Assembly (NCBI GenBank): GCA_031415055.1
Contig: JANOQZ010000006.1
Location: 124,001-188,000, forward strand
Reading direction: 5' to 3'
DNA from: JANMOK01 sp031415055
GTDB lineage: Bacteria; Pseudomonadota; Alphaproteobacteria; Rhodobacterales; Rhodobacteraceae
DNA length: 64,000 bases
A program made the translations under genes and the position numbers. Position 1 is the stretch's first letter, and each line of letters opens with the position of its first letter. Below, in pieces: positions 24,823 to 33,155 of this stretch. The notes beneath the pieces are model-generated. The model had not been told where the DNA came from. It made no database searches and worked only from the letters and a program-made list of their open reading frames with translations.

Positions 24823-25207
24823 ACAAACTGATCAACCGAGCAATTATCCCGGCGAACTCGCTGACCTTGTTCAAAGTATCGGCAATGTTGTTTATCGATT
24901 TCACCAAAGCGTTTGCCGATTGCACCCCCGCCTTGAGGTCAAGTTCGGCCTGACTTTCACCCCGGTTCGACATCTCATAAGCGAATTCAAGTTCCGACAC
25001 CGCCGCATGCTGGTGCAAGATTACCACCCGAGATCTTTTCAGCGCGGCCAGCTCGTCCAGATGCCTTTGGCGAACTTGTCCGTTCGTTGCCTGTGCCGCA
25101 GCCGACGCGCTCGCTTTGAGTGCCAACATATTCTTTCGCAACAAGTCATTTACCCGATTGTAAAGCTGTTGAATCTGTCCAAGCGATATTTCTGAGTGAA
25201 CCGGCAT
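24815..25207 (-). CDS. Helical protein of unknown function
   Basis: A 130-residue alpha-helical, Ala/Leu/Gln-rich protein with coiled-coil character (residues 8-70) and a C-terminal amphipathic segment (NIADTLNKVSEFAGIIARLI). It starts 3 bp after the lipoprotein gene at 25211-26134, so the two are one operon and may act together at the envelope. No family is recognised. Confidence 0.65.
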   Translation of the reverse strand: MPVHSEISLGQIQQLYNRVNDLLRKNMLALKASASAAAQATNGQVRQRHLDELAALKRSRVVILHQHAAVSELEFAYEMSNRGESQAELDLKAGVQSANALVKSINNIADTLNKVSEFAGIIARLISLFK

Positions 25208-25210
25208 AAC

Positions 25211-26134
25211 CTATTCCTCCAATTTTGCTGCAAGTGATTTGAGCGATTCCAGATAGGCAATCACGTCTTCGGTCGATTGCGTGCGCAATGCCTTTGCCAA
25301 TGAAACATGCGCCGACCCGATCAATCCGACCTGCACATAAATTGAGTTTTGCCGGTAAGCCATAAACTGCGCATGAGCCGCATCTAACTGCACCAACAAA
25401 TCGCGGTATTCATCGTCGCCAATCTCAGGTGCCGCCAAAAGAACAGCGTCATTGGCGGCATTCAAATTCGCCGCCAGTTGCGAAAATTCCGGGTCTAAAT
25501 TCATGTTGATCATGCCAGTTTGGATACTTCGCACGACCTCCGCAACACTCGCGTCCCCCTTGAGTACCACCGATTTCAACCGGTTGTAACGCAACGTTCG
25601 AATGGCAAAACTGACCACCGCGTCGGCTTTTTCGCGGTTCTTTTCCAACCCAGCAACAAATTCCGTCAATGTGTCGCTGCCAGACGCTTCGCCCAGCGAG
25701 CCTAACGACCCAACTGCCGCTGCATAGGCATTGGTCACCGCAGCTTCGCTTCCGGCATCCGCCAGCAGTGCTAACGCATCAACATAATCCGCCAATACCC
25801 CCAACCGCCGCTTGATTGCTGTCGCTGCTCCAATGCTGCGGGGGTTCCCATCAACGGCCAGTTTTTCAATGATGCAATTTTGCCCATCATCAAGATTGCG
25901 AGCGAGCAGGACATCGGGACAGGCGTCACTAAACGTCCAAATGTCGCGCGCTCTCGCAGCTTCACGCAGAGCCAACTGCCTGTCCGCTGCAAGTCCAGCT
26001 TCCAACATCGGGGCAATTCTATCGGCATTCGAGCGAACCGCCGAGGCAAAGACAGCTATCTCCGGTTCAACGCGAGCCGTTGTACACCCCACCAACACGC
26101 TCAACGCCAAAGCCGCAACAAATGCTTGTCGCAT
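25211..26134 (-). CDS. Lipoprotein of unknown function
   Basis: A 307-residue predicted lipoprotein. The signal ALALSVLVGC ends in a lipobox with Cys at about residue 17, followed by TT. The mature part is a long run of Ala/Leu-rich helices with one Cys pair (SDACPDVLL...GQNCIIEK). The start at 26134 follows GGGGGG and gives a normal signal; an ATG 18 bp upstream is less likely. It is co-transcribed with 24815-25207. The +2 residue Thr favours outer-membrane sorting by the E. coli rule. Confidence 0.75.
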   Translation of the reverse strand: MRQAFVAALALSVLVGCTTARVEPEIAVFASAVRSNADRIAPMLEAGLAADRQLALREAARARDIWTFSDACPDVLLARNLDDGQNCIIEKLAVDGNPRSIGAATAIKRRLGVLADYVDALALLADAGSEAAVTNAYAAAVGSLGSLGEASGSDTLTEFVAGLEKNREKADAVVSFAIRTLRYNRLKSVVLKGDASVAEVVRSIQTGMINMNLDPEFSQLAANLNAANDAVLLAAPEIGDDEYRDLLVQLDAAHAQFMAYRQNSIYVQVGLIGSAHVSLAKALRTQSTEDVIAYLESLKSLAAKLEE

Positions 26135-26268
26135 CACAATCCCCCCAATCAAAATCGCTTCGTCAAATACCCCACCATCCTACGCCCTAAATCGATTCGT
26201 TCCAAGTTCGCCTTGTGTGAAGCCAAAGCCAGTAGTAACCAAACCAGCCAAACCGCCTAGGAACCGCC

Positions 26269-27186
26269 ATGCCCATCCGCATACCCGTCAATCTACCCGC
26301 GCATGACGTGCTAAAACGTGAGGGCGTGTCGGTGATGGCCGAAGACACCGCCAACCGCCAGGACATCCGCCCGCTGCGTATCGGCCTGCTCAATCTGATG
26401 CCGAAAAAAGCTCAAACCGAAACCCAGTTCGCCCGTCTTATCGGCGCGACGCCGTTGCAAATCGACCTGACCCTCATTCGTATGTCCGAACATCAGACCC
26501 GCAACACCTCTGCCGAACATATGGAGGCGTTTTACAAACCGTTCAAAACCGCGAAGAAATACAAATACGACGGCCTTATCATCACCGGCGCACCGATCGA
26601 ACACCTCGATTATGAGAAGGTATCTTACTGGGATGAAATGGTCGAGGTGATGGACTGGACCCAAACCCATGTCCATTCAACTTTCGGCGTCTGCTGGGGC
26701 GGCATGGCCATGCTGTCGCACTTCCACGGCGTAGCAAAACATATTTTGCCAGCCAAAGCATTCGGCTGTTTCAAGCATCAAAACCTCGCGCCCGCATCCC
26801 CGTACCTGCGCGGTTTCGCCGATGATTTTGTTGTTCCCGTCAGCCGCTGGACCGAAAACCGCGCCGAAGAAATCGAAAAAGCCGGGCTAAAAATCCTTGT
26901 AACAGCGCAAAAATCCGGGCCCTGTCTGGTCGAAGACCCGGCCCACCGTGCACTGTACGCTTTCAACCATTTCGAATATGACAGTGGCACCCTGAAAGAA
27001 GAATACGACCGCGATATTGCCGCCAAAACGCCGATCAACGTGCCGGTCAATTACTACCCCGACAACGACCCCTCGCGCCCGCCGGAAAACCACTGGCGCA
27101 GCCACGCGCACCTGCTTTATGGCAACTGGATCAACGAGATTTATCAATCCACCCCCTATGATTTGAACCAGATCGGCCAGGTTTAG
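26269..27186 (+). CDS. metA: Homoserine O-acyltransferase (MetA type)
   Basis: Acylates homoserine as the first step of methionine synthesis. The 305 residues include the nucleophile Cys142 in HSTFGVCWGGMAM and the triad His and Glu in AFNHFEYDSGTL. RIGLLNLMPKKAQTE near residue 37 is the family signature. MetA-type enzymes use succinyl- or acetyl-CoA, and the donor is not certain from the motif alone. I saw no SAM riboswitch upstream. Confidence 0.95.
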   Translation: MPIRIPVNLPAHDVLKREGVSVMAEDTANRQDIRPLRIGLLNLMPKKAQTETQFARLIGATPLQIDLTLIRMSEHQTRNTSAEHMEAFYKPFKTAKKYKYDGLIITGAPIEHLDYEKVSYWDEMVEVMDWTQTHVHSTFGVCWGGMAMLSHFHGVAKHILPAKAFGCFKHQNLAPASPYLRGFADDFVVPVSRWTENRAEEIEKAGLKILVTAQKSGPCLVEDPAHRALYAFNHFEYDSGTLKEEYDRDIAAKTPINVPVNYYPDNDPSRPPENHWRSHAHLLYGNWINEIYQSTPYDLNQIGQV

Positions 27187-27239
27187 TTGCGCCAAACCCT
27201 TCGACCCCCCATACTCAAACAAACCGGCACGAGGACGTC

Positions 27240-28133
27240 ATGGCCAAGAACATTTCCAACAAACCATTCGGCGGCGCAATCAGCCAGTTCTTCCTAAAGG
27301 ACGCACCAAAGGACATTCGTAAAGTCATCGGCAAGGCCGGCAAAAACGACCTGATCGACCCGAATTATCCCTATCCAACCGAGCTGGACGGCGATGACTA
27401 CGAAGACGAGTTGGAAAAACTCCAGATCGAACTGGTCAAGATGCAGTCCTGGGCACGCGAAACCGGCCAACGCATCGTTATCGTCTTTGAAGGCCGCGAC
27501 GCTGCCGGCAAAGGTGGGGCGATTGCCCGGTTCAGCGAAAACCTGAACCCACGCTTTGCCCGCAATGTCGCCCTCGCCAAACCGTCGGATACCGAACGCA
27601 GCCAATGGTATTTTCAACGCTACATCGCGCATTTGCCCAGCGCTGGCGAAATCGTGTTTTTCGACCGCTCGTGGTATAACCGCGCCATTGTCGAGCATGT
27701 GTTTGGCTTTTGCGACAAAGACCAACGCGCTCGCTTTTTCGCGCAAGTATGTGAATTTGAGGCTATGCTGGTTAAAGACGGCATTCGCCTGTGGAAAATG
27801 TGGCTGACCGTCAGCCGCGCCGAACAACTGCGCCGTTTTCTTGACCGCGAATCCGACCCGTTGAAAGGCTGGAAACTGTCCCAAATTGACATCGATGGTC
27901 TGACCAAATGGGACGATTACACCAAGGCCATCGCCCAGACCATGCAGCGCACCCACAATGCCACAACGCCTTGGACCGTGGTCCAATCGGAAGACCAGAA
28001 ACGCGCCCGCCTGACTTCCATCCGTGCGGTCCTGTGCGCTCTCGATTACACCGGCAAAGACAAGAAAATCGCTCTGCCGCCCGACCCGCTGCTATGCGGC
28101 GGCCCGGAATTGCTTGGGATAACAAAGGCCTGA
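27240..28133 (+). CDS. ppk2: Polyphosphate kinase 2
   Basis: A 297-residue class I PPK2, which moves phosphate between polyphosphate and nucleotides (usually GDP or ADP). Walker A is FEGRDAAGKGGA (residues 83-94), the lid/Walker B motif is IVFFDRSWYNRAIVEHV near 141, and WYFQRYIAHLP is the family signature between them. It starts 53 bp after metA and is followed 2 bp later by a TetR gene. Confidence 0.95.
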   Translation: MAKNISNKPFGGAISQFFLKDAPKDIRKVIGKAGKNDLIDPNYPYPTELDGDDYEDELEKLQIELVKMQSWARETGQRIVIVFEGRDAAGKGGAIARFSENLNPRFARNVALAKPSDTERSQWYFQRYIAHLPSAGEIVFFDRSWYNRAIVEHVFGFCDKDQRARFFAQVCEFEAMLVKDGIRLWKMWLTVSRAEQLRRFLDRESDPLKGWKLSQIDIDGLTKWDDYTKAIAQTMQRTHNATTPWTVVQSEDQKRARLTSIRAVLCALDYTGKDKKIALPPDPLLCGGPELLGITKA

Positions 28134-28135
28134 CC

Positions 28136-28771
28136 GTGGCAACCAGCGAAGCCACAGACGACAAAAAATCCTACCACCACGGCAACCTCAAACAGGCCTT
28201 GGTCGAGGCAACACTCGAACTTGTCGTCGAAAAGGGCCCGCACGGCTTTACTCTGTCCGAAGCCGCCAAAACCGCCGGTGTCAGCCCCGCTGCCCCGTAT
28301 CGTCACTTTCGCAACAAGGATGAAGTCATTTCCGAGGCGGCACGCCAAGGCTTCGAGATTTTTGGCGCCTTGATGGAAAAGGCCTATAACAACGGCCAAC
28401 CCTCAACCTTAACCGCGTTTGAATCGGTCGGTCGGGCCTATTTGGCTTTCGCCCGCAAATTCCCCGGCTATTACATCACCATGTTTGAAAGCGGCATCCC
28501 CATCGCCTCAAACCGCGAACTGGCGATGTCCGCCAACCGCGCCATGGCGGTGCTGACCCAAGCCGCCGAGAAACTATCCGCCCACTTGCCCCTCGGCAAA
28601 CGCCCACCCGCCAGCATGGTCGCCCAGCACATCTGGGCATTGTCACACGGTGTGGTTGAATTGTTCGCCCGCGGCGAACCCGGCACCCGCTCACCTTTTT
28701 CCGCCGAAGACCTGCTGGAAAGCGGCACCGGCATTTACCTGCGCGGATTGGGTCTGATTGGCCGGGACTGA
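28136..28771 (+). CDS. TetR/AcrR-family regulator
   Basis: A 211-residue regulator starting at GTG 28136, just after the ppk2 stop. The helix-turn-helix is GFTLSEAAKTAGVSPAAPYRHFRNKDEV (about residues 38-65), with SYHHGNLKQALVEATLELV before it. The C-terminal ligand domain resembles the WHG/TetR_C subgroup. The tight spacing suggests co-transcription with ppk2. The target is unknown. Confidence 0.9.
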   Translation: MATSEATDDKKSYHHGNLKQALVEATLELVVEKGPHGFTLSEAAKTAGVSPAAPYRHFRNKDEVISEAARQGFEIFGALMEKAYNNGQPSTLTAFESVGRAYLAFARKFPGYYITMFESGIPIASNRELAMSANRAMAVLTQAAEKLSAHLPLGKRPPASMVAQHIWALSHGVVELFARGEPGTRSPFSAEDLLESGTGIYLRGLGLIGRD

Positions 28772-28775
28772 ACCT

Positions 28776-30224
28776 TCACAACAATTTCCCCTGCTTTTCC
28801 TTCGCCACGACCTCCAGCAGCCCGTCGTGGAATTCCACTTCCAACTCGGCGAACCGCGCCGCTTCAGCCAAGCCAGCCACGACGCCGCCGCCACCTCGCA
28901 CAATCGCAAAGCCGCGCTTCAACGTCGCATCGGTCCCCAGCGTCGCGCGCGTGCGCTCCAATCCGTCCAGTCGCGCCCGCATATCGCGCATCCGGCCCAA
29001 TATTGCCCGCTGAAGTCGTTGATCAATCACTGCAGGAACGTCGCGCAACCCATTGACCAGTCGTAGCAATCCCGGACCCAACCGCGCGGCCCGGTCTGCT
29101 AACCTGTCTCGCCTACGCACTAGGTCGCCGCTGAGCAAGGCCTTGCCAAAACTGCCCGCTCGACCGCGACCCAATTCCACCCGCTTGCCCTGCACAAACC
29201 CCAACAGCGCCCGTGGCAGCCGCATCGCCAACTGATCCAACCGTTGGGCTCTATCCGCCACCAGCGCCTCAATCCTCGGCATCGCCCGCGCCAAATCGCG
29301 CAGGCGTTGCCCGCGCATCTCCAATGCCCGTGCCAAACCGCGCACTCGCCGCGCCTCCAACCCCGCCACCAAAGCCAGTAAATCCGCCCGCACCGGCACC
29401 GCCATTTCGGCTGCCGCCGTGGGTGTCGGTGCCCGCCGGTCCGCCACATAGTCAATCAACGTCGTATCCGTCTCGTGCCCCACCGCCGAGATCACCGGAA
29501 TCTCGGATGCCGCCACCGCCCGCACTACAATTTCCTCGTTAAACCCCCACAAATCCTCGATCGAGCCGCCGCCCCGAGCCACGATCAACACATCCGGCCT
29601 CGGCACCACACCGCCGGGCACCAGCAAATTGAACCCGCGTATCGCCGCCGCTACTTCGCCCGCGCATTTTTCGCCCTGCACCACCACCGGCCAAATCAAG
29701 ACTTGCCGGGGAAACCTCTCGCGCAGCCGGTGCAAAATATCTTTAATCACTGCCCCGGTTGGTGAAGTTACCACCCCAATCACCCCCGGCAAATAAGGCA
29801 GCGGACGTTTTCGCGCCGCATCAAACAACCCCTCTGCCTCCAGCGCCTTGCGCCGCTTCTCCAACATCACCATCAACGCGCCCAGCCCCGCCGGGGCCAG
29901 AGACTCAACCACCAACTGATATTTGCTTTGCGACCCAAACGTCGTCAGCTTGCCGGTCGCCACGACTTCCATCCCTTCCTCGGGTCGCACCCGCGAAGCC
30001 GAAGCCACACCCTTCCACATCACCGCTGCAAGAACCGAGCGGTCATCTTTCAAATCGAAATAAATGTGGCCCGATCCGGGTTGTGAGACGCGGCCAATCT
30101 CGCCGCGCACCCGCACATGGCCGAACTCGCCCTCGATCACCCGTTTCACCGCGCCAGCGATATCGCTAACGGTAAATTCGGGTGCATTCGCGCCGGGTTC
30201 GGGGTCATCAAATAGGTCGGACAT
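28776..30224 (-). CDS. xseA: Exodeoxyribonuclease VII large subunit
   Basis: The nuclease subunit of ExoVII has 482 residues. It begins with an OB-fold (TVSDIAGAVKRVIEGEFGHVRVRGEI), has the catalytic core PDVLIVARGGGSIEDLWGFNEE and AVGHETDTTLIDYVADRRAPTPTAAAE, and then long helices. ATG 30224, preceded by GAGG, gives the usual N-terminus; an ATG at 30245 would add 7 residues. It is divergent from purD, 68 bp apart. Confidence 0.95.
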   Translation of the reverse strand: MSDLFDDPEPGANAPEFTVSDIAGAVKRVIEGEFGHVRVRGEIGRVSQPGSGHIYFDLKDDRSVLAAVMWKGVASASRVRPEEGMEVVATGKLTTFGSQSKYQLVVESLAPAGLGALMVMLEKRRKALEAEGLFDAARKRPLPYLPGVIGVVTSPTGAVIKDILHRLRERFPRQVLIWPVVVQGEKCAGEVAAAIRGFNLLVPGGVVPRPDVLIVARGGGSIEDLWGFNEEIVVRAVAASEIPVISAVGHETDTTLIDYVADRRAPTPTAAAEMAVPVRADLLALVAGLEARRVRGLARALEMRGQRLRDLARAMPRIEALVADRAQRLDQLAMRLPRALLGFVQGKRVELGRGRAGSFGKALLSGDLVRRRDRLADRAARLGPGLLRLVNGLRDVPAVIDQRLQRAILGRMRDMRARLDGLERTRATLGTDATLKRGFAIVRGGGGVVAGLAEAARFAELEVEFHDGLLEVVAKEKQGKLL

Positions 30225-30292
30225 CGTGCCTCGCTTGTGTGTCACTCACCGCAACCTTAGAAGGTCGCCACACTCAGGCCAAGGGCGTCAAT

Positions 30293-31540
30293 ATGAACAT
30301 TCTATTGCTGGGCAGCGGCGGGCGAGAACACGCCTTGGCTTGGGCAATTCTGCAAAACCCCAAATGCGACCGCCTGATTGTCGCCCCCGGCAACGCCGGT
30401 ATCGCCGAAATCGCCGCCTGCCACGCCATCGACCCCTGCGATGCGCGAGCCGTGCTGAACCTCGTCGCCGCCGAGAAGATCACTTTCGTCATCATCGGCC
30501 CCGAAGCCCCACTCGCTGCCGGTGTCTCCGACGCCCTCCGCGCAAAAGGTATCCTCACCTTCGGCCCCTCGCAAGCCGCCGCCCAATTGGAATCTTCCAA
30601 AACTTTCACCAAGGAAATCTGCGACGCATGCGCTGCGCCCACCGCCGCCTACGCCCGCTTCACCGCGCTCGAACCCGCGCGCGCCTATGTCCAATCCCAA
30701 GGCGCTCCCATTGTGGTCAAGGCCGACGGGCTGGCCGCTGGCAAAGGCGTTGTCGTCGCCACGACCGAACACGAAGCCCTAACCGCTATCGACGCAATAT
30801 TCACCGATTTCCCCGATGGCGCGTTGATCATCGAAGAATTCATGACCGGCGAGGAAGCCTCTTTCTTCGTCCTCAGCGACGGCATCAACGCTTTGCCCAT
30901 CGGCACGGCGCAAGATCACAAACGCGCCTTTGACGGTGACCACGGCCCCAATACCGGCGGCATGGGCGCCTTTTCCCCCGCCCCCGTCCTGACCGACGAA
31001 ATCCAGACCATCGCCCTCAACACCATCGTCATCCCGACTATCAGGGAAATGGCGCGGCGCGGCACCCCCTATCAAGGCGTGCTTTACGCCGGGCTGATGA
31101 TCGAGAACGGCCAACCGCGCCTTGTCGAATACAACGCCCGTTTCGGCGACCCCGAGGCACAGGTTCTGGCCATGCGCCTCGGCGGCCAAATGTTGGACTT
31201 GGCTCTTGCCTGCGCCCAGGGCGACATCTCGCAATGCCGCGTCAATTGGGCCGACGACCACGCCCTGACCGTGGTCATGGCCGCGAACGGCTATCCCGGC
31301 ACCTACGCCAAAGGCGAACCGATTGGTTTGCCGGAAATCCAAGATCCAAAAATTCAAATCTTCCACGCCGGAACCACGCTGCTTGACGGCACTCTCACCT
31401 CAAACGGCGGTCGCGTCCTAAACATCACTGCCCGCGGCGACACCCTGCAAGAGGCCCACCAACGCGCCTATGAAACCATCGTCAAAGTCAACTGGCCCGG
31501 CGGTTTCTACCGCAAAGACATCGGCTGGCGGGCGCTGTAA
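30293..31540 (+). CDS. purD: Phosphoribosylamine-glycine ligase
   Basis: GAR synthetase, 415 residues, second step of purine synthesis. MNILLLGSGGREHALAW is the N-domain, VVKADGLAAGKGVVVA and IIEEFMTGEEASFFV are ATP-grasp motifs, and NTGGMGAFSPAP and YNARFGDPEAQ are the signature metal and substrate segments. ATG 30293 is used; the longer open frame before it overlaps xseA and lacks similarity. Confidence 0.97.
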   Translation: MNILLLGSGGREHALAWAILQNPKCDRLIVAPGNAGIAEIAACHAIDPCDARAVLNLVAAEKITFVIIGPEAPLAAGVSDALRAKGILTFGPSQAAAQLESSKTFTKEICDACAAPTAAYARFTALEPARAYVQSQGAPIVVKADGLAAGKGVVVATTEHEALTAIDAIFTDFPDGALIIEEFMTGEEASFFVLSDGINALPIGTAQDHKRAFDGDHGPNTGGMGAFSPAPVLTDEIQTIALNTIVIPTIREMARRGTPYQGVLYAGLMIENGQPRLVEYNARFGDPEAQVLAMRLGGQMLDLALACAQGDISQCRVNWADDHALTVVMAANGYPGTYAKGEPIGLPEIQDPKIQIFHAGTTLLDGTLTSNGGRVLNITARGDTLQEAHQRAYETIVKVNWPGGFYRKDIGWRAL

Positions 31541-31541
31541 C

Positions 31542-31560
31542 ATGGGTGCTTTGCACCCAT
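31542..31560. terminator. Hairpin between convergent purD and the FG-GAP gene
   Basis: ATGGGTGC-TTT-GCACCCAT is a perfect 8-bp stem between the two stop codons, usable from both directions; no T-run follows. Confidence 0.55.
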
Positions 31561-32330
31561 CAGCATCCCGCCTCGGTCAAACTCTCCGCGCCACCGAACG
31601 ACCCGACATCAGCAAACTCCAAGCCCTTCGCACCCGACTTGACCGCCATGATCCTGTCCCAATCAGCATGCGGCAACATCAACACCGGTTGGCCGTCACA
31701 GTGGCGCACGAAACTGGAAATGTAATTTTCGCCCAGCCGATGGTTGCTCAAACCGCCCGCCCTTGCCCATTCCACCAGCTTGCCGCCGCGCATGCTGACA
31801 AACTTCAGAGTGCCGCGAATATGCGGCGTCTCGACATAGGCAATGTCCAACCGACCGTCACCGTTGAAATCGGCAATGCCCGCAGGGGACAGCCAACGGC
31901 GCGTCTGGCCGATATTGGCGGTCTTCGCCAGTTTCTCCAATCGACCCGCAATCAACCCATAGACGGCAAGCGACGCACCGGTATCACGTTGCGTTTCAAC
32001 CACGATCACTTCATTCATACCGTCGCCGTCCAGATCAGCGATGCGCGGCGCCAGATCCTCAAACACCCGGTCGAGCGGCAAGATAACCGCCAGTTCACAC
32101 GGACCCAAAGACTTGGTCGCCACCCGCAACCCACCCGCCTCAAACCGGTCGCCAAAGACCCCATGTTGGTAGCGGTCGGTCGCATCCGAAAAGCCGGCCC
32201 ACAATATATCGCCACCCGCCACCTGCGCCTCGCCCGAATGTACCGGCGGCGGCGGATATTCGCACGCCAATGCCATCGAACCGGCCAATAATCCGGCCAA
32301 CAATCCGGCTGCAAAAGCGATAAAATTCAT
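31560..32330 (-). CDS. Exported FG-GAP/VCBS repeat protein
   Basis: A 256-residue exported protein with a signal peptide (residues 1-22, ending SMALA). At least two calcium-binding loops of the FG-GAP type are seen, ADLDGDGMNEVIVVE and ADFNGDGRLDIAYVE, consistent with a short beta-propeller. Start 32330 follows GAGAAG, and the start overlaps the ferredoxin stop (ATGA), so the two genes are coupled. The role is unknown; periplasmic location is expected. Confidence 0.8.
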   Translation of the reverse strand: MNFIAFAAGLLAGLLAGSMALACEYPPPPVHSGEAQVAGGDILWAGFSDATDRYQHGVFGDRFEAGGLRVATKSLGPCELAVILPLDRVFEDLAPRIADLDGDGMNEVIVVETQRDTGASLAVYGLIAGRLEKLAKTANIGQTRRWLSPAGIADFNGDGRLDIAYVETPHIRGTLKFVSMRGGKLVEWARAGGLSNHRLGENYISSFVRHCDGQPVLMLPHADWDRIMAVKSGAKGLEFADVGSFGGAESLTEAGC

Positions 32331-32650
32331 ATCTGCTTCTCTGGCATGTTCACCACCAGCCCGTCCAGCGCGTCGCTGACTTTCAACTGGCACGTCAACC
32401 GCGACCGCAACGGATCGGGCTTCCAGGCGAAATCGAGCATATCCTGCTCCATATCGTCCTTTGCCGGCAACTTATCGACCCAGCTTTCATCAACATAGAC
32501 ATGGCAGGTCGAACAGGCACAGGCCCCGCCACAGTCGGCCTCAATTCCCGGAATGTTGTTGTCGCGTGCGCCTTCCATCACGGTCATGCCGTTGGCCACG
32601 TCCACGACATGGGTCTTCCCATTGAATTCGATATAGGTGATTTTCGCCAT
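32327..32650 (-). CDS. 2Fe-2S ferredoxin (adrenodoxin type)
   Basis: A 107-residue ferredoxin with cluster ligands in CGGACACSTCH (three Cys) and the fourth in LTCQLKVSDALDG. The spacing matches adrenodoxin/FdxB proteins that pass electrons to cytochrome P450s, Rieske oxygenases or Fe-S assembly. It is translationally coupled to the exported FG-GAP gene downstream, which is an odd pairing because the ferredoxin itself has no signal. Confidence 0.94.
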   Translation of the reverse strand: MAKITYIEFNGKTHVVDVANGMTVMEGARDNNIPGIEADCGGACACSTCHVYVDESWVDKLPAKDDMEQDMLDFAWKPDPLRSRLTCQLKVSDALDGLVVNMPEKQI

Positions 32651-32777
32651 TGCCTGCCTTTCAACGGCGATGATCTAGCGTAACCGCCACCGCTGTTCCA
32701 GATGGATTGCGCAATAACCCAAAGGCGCTGACACCTAACATTTGCCTGTCCCGCGCAAATGTTCTATCTTCGTTCGC

Positions 32778-33125
32778 ATGAACCGACCAGATTGGCCCCG
32801 CCCGCCTTCGGCCATTCCGCATGCCCTGCTGGATCGTCCACCCGCCGGAGCAATTGTCACGGTTGCCGGACTGGTGTTGGTCCGCCAGCGCCCCGGCACC
32901 GCCAAAGGGGTGATATTCATTTCACTGGAAGATGAAACCGGCGTCGCCAACGTTGTGGTCTGGGCGAAAACCTACGAAAAATTCCGCCGTGCAGTGGTGG
33001 CGGGCCGCATGCTGCGCGTCACCGGCCCGATCCAGCGCGACGGCATGGTCGTGCATGTGATCGCCCGCCAGATCGAGGATATATCTTGGATGCTGGACGA
33101 ACTGGCCCGCGGCCGCACTGCCTGA
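32778..33125 (+). CDS. Orphan OB-fold protein like the DnaE2 C-terminus
   Basis: A 115-residue protein. VTVAGLVLVRQRPGTAKGVIFISLEDETG, abbreviated here by its ends, and GRMLRVTGPIQRDGMVVHVIA match the C-terminal OB domain of error-prone polymerase DnaE2 (ImuC). Nothing of the polymerase catalytic domain is present upstream, where the ferredoxin runs the other way. It could be a remnant of a lost dnaE2 or a domain kept for single-strand DNA binding. ATG 32778 is likely; 32742 is also in frame. It ends in the 7-bp tandem repeat. Confidence 0.75.
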   Translation: MNRPDWPRPPSAIPHALLDRPPAGAIVTVAGLVLVRQRPGTAKGVIFISLEDETGVANVVVWAKTYEKFRRAVVAGRMLRVTGPIQRDGMVVHVIARQIEDISWMLDELARGRTA

Positions 33126-33155
33126 TTACTGATTACTGATTACTGATTACTGATT
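33123..33155. repeat. Tandem 7-bp repeat TGATTAC, 4.7 copies
   Basis: Four full units and a partial fifth lie between the orphan OB gene and degP, and supply the stop codon of each: TGA on the plus strand and TAA on the minus. Because 7 is not a multiple of 3, stops occur in all frames. Confidence 0.9.

Noticed and set aside
26135..26268. Possible SAM-II or SAM/SAH riboswitch before metA
   Set aside because: metA leaders in alphaproteobacteria often have one, but the conserved pseudoknot sequences (such as GCTAAAG) are not present; GCCAAAGCCAG is too weak a resemblance.
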